64,000 nt of DNA. Origin: Haliea sp040221975. GTDB lineage: Bacteria; Pseudomonadota; Gammaproteobacteria; Pseudomonadales; Halieaceae. The stretch is taken from contig JAVJWR010000017.1 in NCBI GenBank assembly GCA_040221975.1, positions 1 through 64,000 of the forward strand, given 5' to 3'. The notes under the pieces are model-generated. The model saw only the letters and a list, made by a program, of their open reading frames with translations. It was not told the origin of the DNA and did no database searches. This document shows positions 51,316 to 60,658 of the stretch, piece by piece. The stretch's first letter is position 1; every line of letters begins with the position of its first letter. A program made the translations under genes and the position numbers.

Positions 51316-52529
51316 GCAGCGCTATCTCCGTTGTCACTTTCCGGCAGGCGTACCTGATCGATCGCATAGGTATAGATAACATCGGTACTGGAATTCAACG
51401 CCGTTTCCGCCGAGTCCTGAATGACACTGATGACAAAGCCCACCGCCACCACCTGCATGGCAACGTCCAGCGATATGCCGAACAGGGAGCAGGCCAGCGG
51501 CACCAGCAACAGGCTGCCGGAGGGCACGCCGCTGGCACCACAGGCGGCCAGGGCGGCGATGACACAGAGCAGCAGCGCGGTGGCAAACGACATCTCGATA
51601 CCCAGGGTATTGGCGGCGGCCAGACTGAGCACGGTGATGGTAATGGCAGCACCAGCCATATTGACGGTCGCACCGATCGGGATCGTCACCGCGTAGAGTT
51701 CTTCACTGATGCCGATTTTCTTTGCCAGATTGAGGTTGACCGGAATATTGGCCGCGGAGCTGCGGGTAAAAAACGCGGTGATCCCCGACTCCTCCAGGCA
51801 CTTGAAAACAATCGGATAGGGATTGCGCTGGATCAGCAGAAACACCAGCAGCGGGTTCACCAGCAGGGCCATCACCAGCATGCAGGCGACCAGCAGGCCT
51901 GCCAGGCTGGCATAGCCCGCCAGCGCTGACAGCCCGGTAGTCGCCACCGTGGCACAGACCAGACCGAAGATGCCCAGCGGTGCGAGACGGATCACATAGC
52001 GCACGATATCGCCGATGCCAACCGCGAGCGTCTGCAGATGCTCCTTGAAGGTACTGTTGGCCTTGCGAAAGCTCAGGCCCAGCAGAATGGCCCAGGTCAG
52101 GCAGCCGAGGAAGTTTCCCGTGAGCAGGGCATTGACCGGATTGTCGATCAACTTGAACAGGACATCCACCAGCACCGCAGTCACCGCCAGCGGCGGGCTG
52201 CCCGCGGCAGTTTCGCTGAGTGCGATAGTCTGTGGAAACAGCTGGCTCATCACCACTGCAACCAGCGCGGCGCTGACGGTACCCAGCAGGTAGAGGGCCA
52301 GGGTCAGCAGGGACTTGCGACCGTCGCTGCCACTCTCGTGCTTGTTGGCGATCGCCGACATCACCAGCAGCAGTACCAGCAGCGGTGCCACTGCCTTCAA
52401 CATGCCGACAAAAAGCTCCCCCAACAGACCCAGCGGTGCCGCCAGTGCCGGTGCCAGCCACCCCAGCAGGGCGCCCAGGACGACGCCAACAAGGATCTGG
52501 GGCACAAGGCCCAATTTCACAATAGACAT
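51312..52529 (-). CDS. sstT: Sodium:serine/threonine symporter
   Basis: A 405-residue transporter of the dicarboxylate/amino acid:cation symporter family, SstT branch. Hydrophobic throughout, with hairpin-loop motifs TRSSAANIPVNLNLAKK and CGASGVPSGSLLLVPLACSLFG and the intervening PIGATVNMAGAAI. It imports L-serine and L-threonine with Na+. Length matches E. coli SstT (about 414). Threonine import fits with tdh elsewhere in the window. It is divergent from the YdcZ pair and overlaps the phzF-like gene. Confidence 0.94.
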   Translation of the reverse strand: MSIVKLGLVPQILVGVVLGALLGWLAPALAAPLGLLGELFVGMLKAVAPLLVLLLVMSAIANKHESGSDGRKSLLTLALYLLGTVSAALVAVVMSQLFPQTIALSETAAGSPPLAVTAVLVDVLFKLIDNPVNALLTGNFLGCLTWAILLGLSFRKANSTFKEHLQTLAVGIGDIVRYVIRLAPLGIFGLVCATVATTGLSALAGYASLAGLLVACMLVMALLVNPLLVFLLIQRNPYPIVFKCLEESGITAFFTRSSAANIPVNLNLAKKIGISEELYAVTIPIGATVNMAGAAITITVLSLAAANTLGIEMSFATALLLCVIAALAACGASGVPSGSLLLVPLACSLFGISLDVAMQVVAVGFVISVIQDSAETALNSSTDVIYTYAIDQVRLPESDNGDSAA

Positions 52530-52626
52530 GGCTCCTCACTCGTTGGGCTGTTTGCGGTCCACAGGACAGGCCGATGATACACTGTACCCTTCCACGGACA
52601 CACTGCGAGCAACCCGGCAAGCAACA

Positions 52627-53091
52627 GTGATTACTCTCAGCACAGCATTCCTGCTCACCTGCAGCCTTGCGGTCGGTGCCTGCGGCGCCTCCCAGGCCGG
52701 AGTAAATTCGCAACTGCGCCTGGCCCTGCACTCGCCCCTGCAGGCCGCGTTCATATCCTTTCTTGTCGGCACGCTGCTGCTGGGCATGATTGCGCTGCTG
52801 CTGGGCGCGCCCTGGTTTGCGCACGGCACCCCGGCGAGCCTTCCCTGGTGGGCATGGCTGGGAGGCCTGCTGGGGGCCTTCAACGTCGCCATGTCGGTTT
52901 ACCTGGCTCCCAAGCTGGGAGCGTTGACGCTGTCGATCAGCATCATCTGCGGCCAGGTGCTGGCATCCATGGTGCTGGACCACAACGGCTGGCTTGGCTA
53001 CCCTGACATTGAACTGTCCCTGCCGCGGCTGCTGGGCGCAGCGATGATGGTAGCCGGCGTGTTGCTCGTCGCCAGAAAGCAACCCGCCTGA
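52627..53091 (+). CDS. YdcZ-family (DUF606) small membrane protein A
   Basis: A 154-residue protein with about five transmembrane helices of the DMT/YdcZ family: half-size drug/metabolite-type transporter units. Motifs are GASQAGVNSQL, HSPLQAAFISFLVGTLLLG, WWAWLGGLLGAFNVAMSVYLAPKLGA and LGYPDIELSLPR. The start is GTG at 52627; the frame is open upstream, but those residues are charged and unlike the family. It is followed after two bases by a paralogue, so the pair probably forms a heterodimer. Confidence 0.85.
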   Translation: MITLSTAFLLTCSLAVGACGASQAGVNSQLRLALHSPLQAAFISFLVGTLLLGMIALLLGAPWFAHGTPASLPWWAWLGGLLGAFNVAMSVYLAPKLGALTLSISIICGQVLASMVLDHNGWLGYPDIELSLPRLLGAAMMVAGVLLVARKQPA

Positions 53092-53093
53092 TC

Positions 53094-53549
53094 GTGCGAA
53101 CTCCCGGCAAACACTTCCTGCTGGCCTGCAGCTTTGCAGTCGGCTGCTCCCTGGCCTCCCAAGCCGGCATCAACTCCGAATTGCGTACGGCCCTGAGTTC
53201 TCCGGTGCAGGCAGCTTTCATCTCGTTTCTACTGGGCACGGTAACCCTGGGGCTGATTGTGCTTGCCCGGGGTTGGGCATGGTTCAGGCCCGGGGCTCTC
53301 GCCAGCACACCGTGGTGGGCATGGCTCGGCGGCGTCTTCGGCGCCTTTATTGTCAGCATGTCCATTTTCCTGGCACCGAAACTCGGGGCCCTGACGCTGG
53401 CCATTGCCATTATCAGCGGTCAGGTGCTGGCCTCCCTGGTACTCGACCAGAAAGGCTGGCTCGGCTACCCGAGGGTTCCGCTGTCAATGTCTCGTGCCGC
53501 CGGCACCATGCTGATGGTGCTCGGGGTCATACTGGTGGCGGCAAACTGA
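53094..53549 (+). CDS. YdcZ-family (DUF606) small membrane protein B
   Basis: A 151-residue paralogue of the preceding protein with nearly the same motif order: LASQAGINSELRTAL, SSPVQAAFISFLLGTVTLG, WWAWLGGVFGAFIVSMSIFLAPKLGA, and LGYPRVPLSMSR. Five transmembrane helices. Start GTG two bases after the partner's stop. The copies have diverged enough (different loop charges) that they are not a recent duplication. The substrate is unknown. Confidence 0.85.
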   Translation: MRTPGKHFLLACSFAVGCSLASQAGINSELRTALSSPVQAAFISFLLGTVTLGLIVLARGWAWFRPGALASTPWWAWLGGVFGAFIVSMSIFLAPKLGALTLAIAIISGQVLASLVLDQKGWLGYPRVPLSMSRAAGTMLMVLGVILVAAN

Positions 53550-53568
53550 GCCCTGCGTTACCGCTCAA

Positions 53569-55815
53569 TCACACATCGAAGTGTTTGCTCAACGGCAGTT
53601 CCCTGATTCGCTTGCCGGTAGCGGCAAAGACGGCATTGGCAATTGCGGGGGCGGTGGGCGGCGTCGGCGGTTCACCCACCCCGGTCGGGGCGGCGTCGCT
53701 GGCGACGATATGGCTGCGAATCACCCCGGGCACCTGATCCATGCGCGCAATCGGGTAGTCGTGGAAGTTCGACTGCTGCGCCTCGCCACCGCTGAAGGTT
53801 ATCTCTCCGTTCAGGGCCAGGCTGAGGCCGAAGATCATCCCCCCCTCCATCTGTGCGTGGACCCGGTCCGGGTTGATGACACGGCCGGCGTCGATCACGC
53901 CGTGCAGCTCCAGTACCCGCAAGCGGCCATCCGTGACGTCCACCTTGCTGGCGACCGCAACATCGCTGAGAAAACTGTTGGCCACCGAAAGTCCCCAACC
54001 CTGCCCTGGCGGCAGCTCCTCACCCCAGGGTATGGACGCCACCAATTCGCGGATCACCGTCCTGGTGCGTGCGGTGGCAAAGGGGTACTCGCTCAGCGAG
54101 CGTCCATAGTTGCTGTACTCGAAACCCTCGGGGCTGAAGTCCAGCAACCTGTCCTCACCGATCAGCTGCAGCCAGAAGTCTGCGGGATCACGCCCGGCGG
54201 CGTGCGCCAGTTCATCGACAAAACTGCCGACACCAAAGGCGTAGGGGACATTGTAAACCGAGCGCAGCCAGCCGATGCGCACGTGGCCGGGCGCCTCGTG
54301 GCTTTCAATTCGCAGATTGGGCACGGCAAAGGGCACACTGGCAAAACCCTGGGACAGACCGCCACTACTGTTGATGCGCACACTGGTATCAAAGGTGGAA
54401 CCAATGGGTGGCGCGGCCTCCCGTCCCAGCCAGGCAGTTACCCTGCCGTCTTCATCCAGTGCCCCCTTGAAGTGCTGGGCGCTGCAGGCGTGGAAGTAGT
54501 CGTGCCGAATATCATCCTCGCGGCTCCAGACTACCTGCACCGGCTTGCCGACATGGGACGCCAGCCTGGCCGCCTCTACCGAGAAGTCGGGCTTGGACTT
54601 GCGCCCGAAGCCGCCACCGAGCAGCGTTACATGCACCGTCACGGCGGCAACGTCCAGATCAAGCGTCTCCGCAACAATACGCCGGGTAGCCTGCGGCGTC
54701 TGGGTACAGGCCCAGATTTCACAGCCATCATCTGTCACCCGGGCCGTCGCCACAGGCGGCTCCATGGAGGCATGGGCAAGGTAGGGGGTCCTGTAGGTAG
54801 CCTCGACCACCGAGGCTGCGTCCGCGAGAGCGGCATCCACATCGCCGCGCTGACGCCGCACCTGACCCGCGCCTCCCTCAACCCGTGATACCAGTTCATC
54901 AAGGTAAGACTCGGCGCTGTGGCTGCTGTGCTCGCTCTCGCGCCAGCGTACCCTGAGGGCTGCGCGCCCCTTGAGCGCGCTGTAGTTGTTGGTCGCGATT
55001 ACCGCCACGCCTTCGACGGGGTTGAAGCCCGGGGCGCCATCCACCGCCTTCAGCTCTACCACATCCAGCACGCCCTTGACTGCCAGCGCCGCTGAGGAGT
55101 CATAAGATGCAATGCGCCCCTGCAGCCAAGGGGTCCTTTCAATACTGGCATACAGCATTCCGGGCACGTGCACGTCGATACCGTAGGTGGCATTGCCGGT
55201 GATCATGTCCTGCAGATCGACTATCGGCACATCCTTGCCGATATAGCGAAAGTCCGCCGTGTCCTTGAGGCGCAGGGTTTCCAGGTCCGGCAGTGGCAGC
55301 TCAGCAGCCCGGGCTGCCAACTCACCGAAACCCAGGCGTTTGCCACTGCCGTGATGAACCGCGTGATCGTGCGCTGCGCACTCTTCCACCGGCACCTGCC
55401 AGGTAGCGGCCGCGGCCTGCTCCAGCAGGGTTCGGGCCGCTGCGCCCATCTGTCGCATGATATGATAAAAGTCGCGCACGGAACGGGAGCCGTCGGTGTT
55501 CTGGCTGCCGTAACGCGCATCCCCGTGGGCCTGAATGACCTTAACCCGCTGCCAGTCTGCCTGCATTTCATCCGCGACCACCTGCGGCAGGCTGGTGCGG
55601 ATGCCGGTACCCATCTCGGAGCGATGGGCAATGATTTCCACGGTACCGTCCGTAGCTACACTGACAAACACATTCAGCTGCGAACCTTCCGCCTGGTCGA
55701 GAATGCCGGCCAACGCCACATTGCGCGGCACCACCGCGCCCAACACCAGACCGCTGGCGGCAAGACCGGTCAACTGCAGAAAACGACGACGGGACACGAT
55801 ACTGAAAGTGCTCAT
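53569..55815 (-). CDS. Molybdenum hydroxylase large subunit (IorB-like), Tat-exported
   Basis: A 748-residue xanthine-dehydrogenase-family molybdopterin subunit resembling isoquinoline 1-oxidoreductase beta. It starts with a twin-arginine signal (SRRRFLQLTGLAASGLVLGAVV). Substrate/cofactor blocks include RSEMGTGIRTSLPQVVADEM, the GGGFGRKSKPDF molybdopterin block, DGRVTAW, and a late PTGVGEPPTPPTAPAIANAV in which the glutamate is the catalytic base. It is likely periplasmic and hydroxylates an N-heterocycle or oxidises an aldehyde. The start at 55815 overlaps the iron-sulphur subunit stop (ATGA). A cytochrome c partner common in such systems is not adjacent. Confidence 0.9.
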   Translation of the reverse strand: MSTFSIVSRRRFLQLTGLAASGLVLGAVVPRNVALAGILDQAEGSQLNVFVSVATDGTVEIIAHRSEMGTGIRTSLPQVVADEMQADWQRVKVIQAHGDARYGSQNTDGSRSVRDFYHIMRQMGAAARTLLEQAAAATWQVPVEECAAHDHAVHHGSGKRLGFGELAARAAELPLPDLETLRLKDTADFRYIGKDVPIVDLQDMITGNATYGIDVHVPGMLYASIERTPWLQGRIASYDSSAALAVKGVLDVVELKAVDGAPGFNPVEGVAVIATNNYSALKGRAALRVRWRESEHSSHSAESYLDELVSRVEGGAGQVRRQRGDVDAALADAASVVEATYRTPYLAHASMEPPVATARVTDDGCEIWACTQTPQATRRIVAETLDLDVAAVTVHVTLLGGGFGRKSKPDFSVEAARLASHVGKPVQVVWSREDDIRHDYFHACSAQHFKGALDEDGRVTAWLGREAAPPIGSTFDTSVRINSSGGLSQGFASVPFAVPNLRIESHEAPGHVRIGWLRSVYNVPYAFGVGSFVDELAHAAGRDPADFWLQLIGEDRLLDFSPEGFEYSNYGRSLSEYPFATARTRTVIRELVASIPWGEELPPGQGWGLSVANSFLSDVAVASKVDVTDGRLRVLELHGVIDAGRVINPDRVHAQMEGGMIFGLSLALNGEITFSGGEAQQSNFHDYPIARMDQVPGVIRSHIVASDAAPTGVGEPPTPPTAPAIANAVFAATGKRIRELPLSKHFDV

Positions 55816-56306
55816 GACGCGTCCTCCCCGCTGCCGGCTTTGGCATTGGCATTGGCGGCAGCATCGGCAAAGGTACTCTTGATCGCCGTCCTGATGCGTG
55901 GATAGGTGCCGCAGCGACACAGGTTGCCCGCCATTGCAGTATTGATTTCCTCGTCAGATGGCTCGGGATTGCTCGCCAGCAGGGCGCTGGCGCTCATCAA
56001 CTGGCCCGCCTGGCAGTAGCCGCACTGGGGCACATTGTATTCGCGCCAGGCCTGTTGCAGGGGATGCGCGCCCTCTGCGGACAGGCCTTCTATGGTGGTT
56101 ATTTCACCATTCGCCGCATCCGCCACCGTGAGCTGGCAGCTGCGTCGCGGCTGCCCGTCCAGATGCACGGTGCAGGCTCCGCAGAGGCCCTTGCCGCAGC
56201 CGTATTTGGTGCCACGAAGGCCGAGCAGGTCCCGCAATGCCCACAGCAGAGGCATATCCGGCTCTGCCTCCAGCTCTGTCAAGTTGCCATTAATCGTCAG
56301 CTTCAT
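55812..56306 (-). CDS. Molybdenum hydroxylase [2Fe-2S] subunit (IorA-like)
   Basis: A 164-residue protein with two [2Fe-2S] centres: the plant-type cluster KYGCGKGLCGACTVHLDG with a later RRSCQL, and the family-specific second cluster QCGYCQAGQ and GNLCRCGTYPRI. Length and motif order are those of the small subunit of two-component molybdenum hydroxylases such as isoquinoline 1-oxidoreductase. It passes electrons from the molybdenum centre to an acceptor. Start at 56306 (MKLTINGN). It has no Tat signal of its own, so it probably travels with the large subunit. The C terminus is a low-complexity A/N tail. Confidence 0.92.
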   Translation of the reverse strand: MKLTINGNLTELEAEPDMPLLWALRDLLGLRGTKYGCGKGLCGACTVHLDGQPRRSCQLTVADAANGEITTIEGLSAEGAHPLQQAWREYNVPQCGYCQAGQLMSASALLASNPEPSDEEINTAMAGNLCRCGTYPRIRTAIKSTFADAAANANAKAGSGEDAS

Positions 56307-56363
56307 GAATGCACCCCGTCGCTCCCATACCACAACTCTATACACTCCAGCGTAGACAGCAAG

Positions 56364-59054
56364 TCAACTGCCACTGCCGGCAGCGGCACTGACCGCGGTC
56401 TTGCGGCGCCGCAGATACCACTTGTGCATCTCCTCCACCAGCAGCAGCACAAGGGCCACCCCCAGCAGCATCAGCCATTGCACCAGGGTCACCGGGCTCA
56501 GGGCCAGCACATCGCTGATGCCCGGCAGGTACATGGCGGCGATATGCACCCCCTGGGCAAAGGGCACCGCCAGGATCAGGAACGGGTTACTGAGTACGGG
56601 CATCCGGAACAGGGATTGCGTTTCCGAACGACTGCTGAGCGCGTGGATATTCCCGAACAGCACCATCAGCATCAGGATGGCGTTGCGCGCATCGATGACA
56701 TCGCTGCCGCTATTCAGCAACCAGGCAAAGGTCGCAAAGGCCAGCGCACCCATGGTGGTGCCGCTCACCAGCACATGCTCGATAATATGCTTTTCGAATA
56801 TCGGCTCCCGGGGGCTCCGGGGCAGCTGTTCCAGTTCGTGCCCCTCAGCCGGTTCAAATGCCAGGGCGACATCCTGCAGGCCATTGGCCACGAGGTTCAG
56901 CCACAGCAGCTGCACTGCAATCAGGGGCATGGGCAGGCCGGCAAAAACCGTCAGGAAAAACAGCAGCAGTGCCGAAAACCCGGTGGCAGCCAGCAGGGCA
57001 ATCACCTTGCGGATATTGTTGTAGACGATACGCCCCTGCTCGATCCCGTCGACGATGGAGGCAAAGTTGTCGTCGGCAATGATCAGGTCCGCGGTCTCCC
57101 GGGCAACGTCGGTGCCGCGTTTGCCCATGGCCACACCGGCGTTGGCCCGACGCATCGCCGGGGCATCATTGACGCCATCGCCGGTGACCGCCACAAAATG
57201 GCCGTTGCGCATCAGGCTGTCGACAATCTGTTCCTTTTGCGTGGGCTCTATCCGCGCAAATACTCTTGCTGGCATTATCAGCGCATCGAGCGCCGCCTCT
57301 CCCTGGGCGGTGGCCTCCCTGATCATGCTGCCGGTGACCACCAGGTCGCTGCCGTCATCCAGCTCCAGCTCCCGCGCTATGGCCCCGGCGGTCGCGGGAT
57401 GGTCGCCAGTCACCATGGCCACCTCGATGCCGCCTCTGCGGCAGCGGCGAATGGCTTCCCGCGCCTCGGGCCGCACCGGGTCAATCATCGCCACCAGACC
57501 CAAAAAGGTCATTTGCCCAAGTTGCTCCAGGGCTCCGCTGTCCTCTGCTTGGCGCCGGGCCAGCGCAATCAGGCGGTACCCCTTGCCTGCCAGATGTTCA
57601 ATCTGGCCGTCAATCAGCGCGCGATCCACAGGCACATCCCCATCGCGGGTGCGCATGCAGCTGCAAAGGCCGAGCAGCTTTTCCGGGCTACCCTTGACGT
57701 GCAGGACAAACGCATGCTCCTCGCCCACATTGAGGCTGCCGCTGAGTGCGCGTTCGGACTCATAGGGAATCAGCTCCAGCTGCGCGCGCTGGGCGCGGAT
57801 CTCGCTGAGCGACAAGCCCAGCTTCTTCGCCAGAATCAGAAAGGCGACATCGACGATATCGCCATTGGACACCCACTCGCCGCCGGAATAATCGAGATGG
57901 CTCTCGTTGGCCAGCAGGCCAGTGATGCACAAGTCCCGCAGCAGCTCGGGATCGTCGCCCAGTACTGCACCGCCCGGCGCAACGCCTTCCCCGGTCACTT
58001 CGAAGGTGGCACCGTCCGGAAGCACGGCCTGGCGCACGGTCAGCTCGTTGACCGTCAGGGTGCCGGTCTTGTCGGAACAGATAAAGGTGCAGGAACCGAG
58101 GGCTTCGACGGCCACCAGCTTGCGGATGATCACCTTGTGCGCCGCCATGCGGCGCATGCCGATGGCCAGCGCCACCGTCAACGCCGCCGGCAATCCCTCG
58201 GGAATCGCTGACACCGCCAGGCCAATCGCCATCAGGATCATGCCCTCGGCGCCATAGCCGCCCCGGAACAGCATCAGCGCCACCAGCAACAGGATGGCGA
58301 TGCCGATGGCCCCGGCCATCTGGTAGGTGAACAGCCGGATGCGAATCAGCAGTGGCGGATCGGCGGATTCCCGGCCCAGCACATGGTCGGCGATGTGGCC
58401 GAGTTCCGTCTCCAGACCGGTTGCGGTAACTACGCCCTGGGCGCGGCCATGGGTGACGGTGCTGCCGGCAAAACACTGGTTGAAGCGGTCCGCCAGGGGT
58501 GCATCGTCCGCCACCTGGGCGTGGGCGTTCTTGGTGGTTGCCAGGGATTCCCCGGTCAGCATGGACTCGTCCACGCTGAGGCTGTCACTGGTTTCCAGCA
58601 GGACATCCGCGGGCACCTTGTCGCCAGAGGACAACAGGACCAGATCCCCCGGCACCAGCTCTTCTACATCGATTCTTCCGGCCACGCCGTCGCGGACAAC
58701 ATGGGCAACACCGCGCACCATGTTGCGAAGCGCCGCCGCCGAGCGCTGGGCGGAAAATTCCTGGATGGTGCCGATCACGGCGTTCAACAGCAGCACGGCC
58801 ATGATGAAAACCGCGTTGGCCATCTGGCTCAAGGCCCAGGAAACGATGGCCGCCACCAGCAGGATATAGATAAACGGACTGAGAAACTGGCGCAGGAAAA
58901 TGACATGCAGGCCGGGCAACGGCGGTTGCGGCAACTGGTTGCGGCCATATTCCTGCAGGCGCTGACGCGCTTCCGCGGACGTCAGTCCGCGGCTACCGCT
59001 CTGGAGTCCCGTCTTCCCTGGCAGCGATGGCTGCCCGCCGTCTTCCGTTGTCAT
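56364..59054 (-). CDS. P2-type cation-transporting ATPase
   Basis: An 896-residue P-type ATPase. Cation_ATPase_N-like start (GLTSAEARQRLQEYGRNQLPQ), actuator TGES motif in MLTGESLAT, the M4 ion-binding PEGLPAALTVALAIGMRRM, phosphorylation site D328-KTGT in CSDKTGTLTVNEL, hinge VTGDGVNDAPAMRRANAGVAMG, and C-terminal membrane helices. PEGLP with the DAPAL-like hinge is typical of P2A calcium-type pumps, but Mg2+ or Na+/K+ cannot be excluded. The ATG at 59054 is used because AGGGAGAT precedes it. Divergent from the sulfhydrylase-type gene. Confidence 0.92.
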   Translation of the reverse strand: MTTEDGGQPSLPGKTGLQSGSRGLTSAEARQRLQEYGRNQLPQPPLPGLHVIFLRQFLSPFIYILLVAAIVSWALSQMANAVFIMAVLLLNAVIGTIQEFSAQRSAAALRNMVRGVAHVVRDGVAGRIDVEELVPGDLVLLSSGDKVPADVLLETSDSLSVDESMLTGESLATTKNAHAQVADDAPLADRFNQCFAGSTVTHGRAQGVVTATGLETELGHIADHVLGRESADPPLLIRIRLFTYQMAGAIGIAILLLVALMLFRGGYGAEGMILMAIGLAVSAIPEGLPAALTVALAIGMRRMAAHKVIIRKLVAVEALGSCTFICSDKTGTLTVNELTVRQAVLPDGATFEVTGEGVAPGGAVLGDDPELLRDLCITGLLANESHLDYSGGEWVSNGDIVDVAFLILAKKLGLSLSEIRAQRAQLELIPYESERALSGSLNVGEEHAFVLHVKGSPEKLLGLCSCMRTRDGDVPVDRALIDGQIEHLAGKGYRLIALARRQAEDSGALEQLGQMTFLGLVAMIDPVRPEAREAIRRCRRGGIEVAMVTGDHPATAGAIARELELDDGSDLVVTGSMIREATAQGEAALDALIMPARVFARIEPTQKEQIVDSLMRNGHFVAVTGDGVNDAPAMRRANAGVAMGKRGTDVARETADLIIADDNFASIVDGIEQGRIVYNNIRKVIALLAATGFSALLLFFLTVFAGLPMPLIAVQLLWLNLVANGLQDVALAFEPAEGHELEQLPRSPREPIFEKHIIEHVLVSGTTMGALAFATFAWLLNSGSDVIDARNAILMLMVLFGNIHALSSRSETQSLFRMPVLSNPFLILAVPFAQGVHIAAMYLPGISDVLALSPVTLVQWLMLLGVALVLLLVEEMHKWYLRRRKTAVSAAAGSGS

Positions 59055-59235
59055 CCAGATATCTCCCTGAAGCCAGTGTGAACAAGGAACAGACCGTAGT
59101 CTATAAATGAAATATGCAGATTTTTGCGCAGTTGATCGGGCGGCCCCACCTCGGCGGCCCCACCCCATCTTGCCATCCCCGCAGGGTCTGGTACGCTCCC
59201 GCGCTGGACAATTGCACCCAGAATGGACCGATACC

Positions 59236-60513
59236 ATGAAACCAGCAACTCTCGCCCTGCACGCGGGCTACGATGGCGACCCCGCGACCAATGCCGCCAC
59301 TGCGCCTATTTACCAGACCACCTCCTATACTTTCAATGACACCCAGCACGGTGCCGACCTGTTCGACCTCAAGGTGCCGGGGAACATCTACAGCCGCATC
59401 ATGAATCCGACCAATGCCGTGCTGGAAGCGCGTCTCACTGCGCTGGAAGGAGGCATCGGCGCCCTCGCCGTCGCCTCGGGCATGGCGGCGATTCGCTATG
59501 CGGTCGAGGCCATCGCCGAGGTGGGCACCAATATCGTCAGCACCTCGCAACTGTATGGCGGCACCTATAATCTCTTTGCCCACACGTTCCCGCGCCAGGG
59601 TATCGAGACCCGCTTCGCCAAGGCGGACGATTTCGACCGCGTCGCCTCGCTGATCGATGACAATACCCGGGCCCTGTTCTGCGAATCCATCGGCAACCCG
59701 GCCGGCAATGTGGTCGATATCGAACGCTGGGCCGAGATCGCCCATGCCGCTGGCGTACCCCTGATCGTCGACAATACCGTCGCCACCCCGCTGCTGTGCC
59801 GGGCCTTTGACCATGGCGCCGATATCGTGGTGCATTCGCTGACCAAGTACATTGGTGGTCATGGCACGACTATCGGCGGCGCCATCGTCGATTCCGGCAA
59901 GTTTGACTGGGCGGCGCAGCCCGAGCGCTTTGCCATCATGAACACGCCGGACCCCTCCTATCACGGCGTCATCTACACCGAAGCCATGGGCCCCGCGGCC
60001 TTTATCGGCCGTTGCCGGGTAGTTCCCCTGCGCAATACCGGCGCCGCGCTTTCGCCGCACAGCGCCTTCCTCCTGATGCAGGGCCTGGAGACCCTGGACC
60101 TGCGCATGGAGCGCCACTGCAGCAACGCGGAGAAGGTTGCGGCGTACCTGGACCAACATCCGCAGGTGCGCTGGGTCAACTATGCCGGCCTTGAGGACAG
60201 TCCCTTCCGGGAGACCTGCAAAAAAATCTGTGGCGGCAAGGCCTCGGGCATTCTCAGCTTTGGCATTGACGGTGGCCGCGAGGCCGGCGGGCGCTTCATC
60301 GATGCGCTGCAACTGATCCTTCGCCTGGTCAATATCGGCGATGCCAAATCCCTGGCCTGCCATCCGGCCACGACCACCCACCGCCAGCTGAACCCCGAGG
60401 AACTCGCAGCAGCGGGTGTCAGTGAAGACATGGTGCGTATCTCGGTGGGCATCGAGCATATCGACGACATCATCGCCGATATCGAACAGGCGCTGGCTGC
60501 CAGCAAGCGTTGA
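59236..60513 (+). CDS. O-acetylhomoserine sulfhydrylase-type PLP enzyme
   Basis: A 425-residue Cys/Met-metabolism PLP enzyme. N-terminal TLALHAGYDGDPATNAATAP and PIYQTTSYTF, YSRIMNPTNAVLEARLTALEGG, AVASGMAAIRYA, DNTVATPLLCRAFDHGADIV, and the PLP lysine K204 in HSLTKYIGGHG. The long form with the TSYTF and KY-GGHG blocks points to O-acetylhomoserine sulfhydrylase (MetY), rather than cystathionine gamma-synthase or methionine gamma-lyase. Assignment among these is by eye. Start at ATG 59236. A strong palindrome follows eight bases after the stop. Confidence 0.9.
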   Translation: MKPATLALHAGYDGDPATNAATAPIYQTTSYTFNDTQHGADLFDLKVPGNIYSRIMNPTNAVLEARLTALEGGIGALAVASGMAAIRYAVEAIAEVGTNIVSTSQLYGGTYNLFAHTFPRQGIETRFAKADDFDRVASLIDDNTRALFCESIGNPAGNVVDIERWAEIAHAAGVPLIVDNTVATPLLCRAFDHGADIVVHSLTKYIGGHGTTIGGAIVDSGKFDWAAQPERFAIMNTPDPSYHGVIYTEAMGPAAFIGRCRVVPLRNTGAALSPHSAFLLMQGLETLDLRMERHCSNAEKVAAYLDQHPQVRWVNYAGLEDSPFRETCKKICGGKASGILSFGIDGGREAGGRFIDALQLILRLVNIGDAKSLACHPATTTHRQLNPEELAAAGVSEDMVRISVGIEHIDDIIADIEQALAASKR

Positions 60514-60520
60514 TCGCCGT

Positions 60521-60541
60521 GGCCTGCGCCCGGCGCAGGCC
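60521..60541 (+). terminator. Hairpin after the sulfhydrylase-type gene
   Basis: GGCCTGCGCC and GGCGCAGGCC are exact complements around a single C: a ten-base-pair palindrome eight bases after the stop codon. It could end transcription, although only short A/T runs follow, so it would not be a classic T-tail terminator. Confidence 0.55.
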
Positions 60542-60658
60542 ATCCCCACTGCAACAAAAGCTTCCCGAAACTGTAAGACCCCTGCAATCAAACCAGCGCA
60601 TGGTGGACCAAACCAACGGTAACCGCGTGCTGCGTGGTTACCAATGCGCGGGAAGCCC

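Noticed and set aside
56055..58211. 718-codon plus-strand frame opposite the P-type ATPase
   Set aside because: Antisense shadow of a gene with all P-type ATPase motifs in order.
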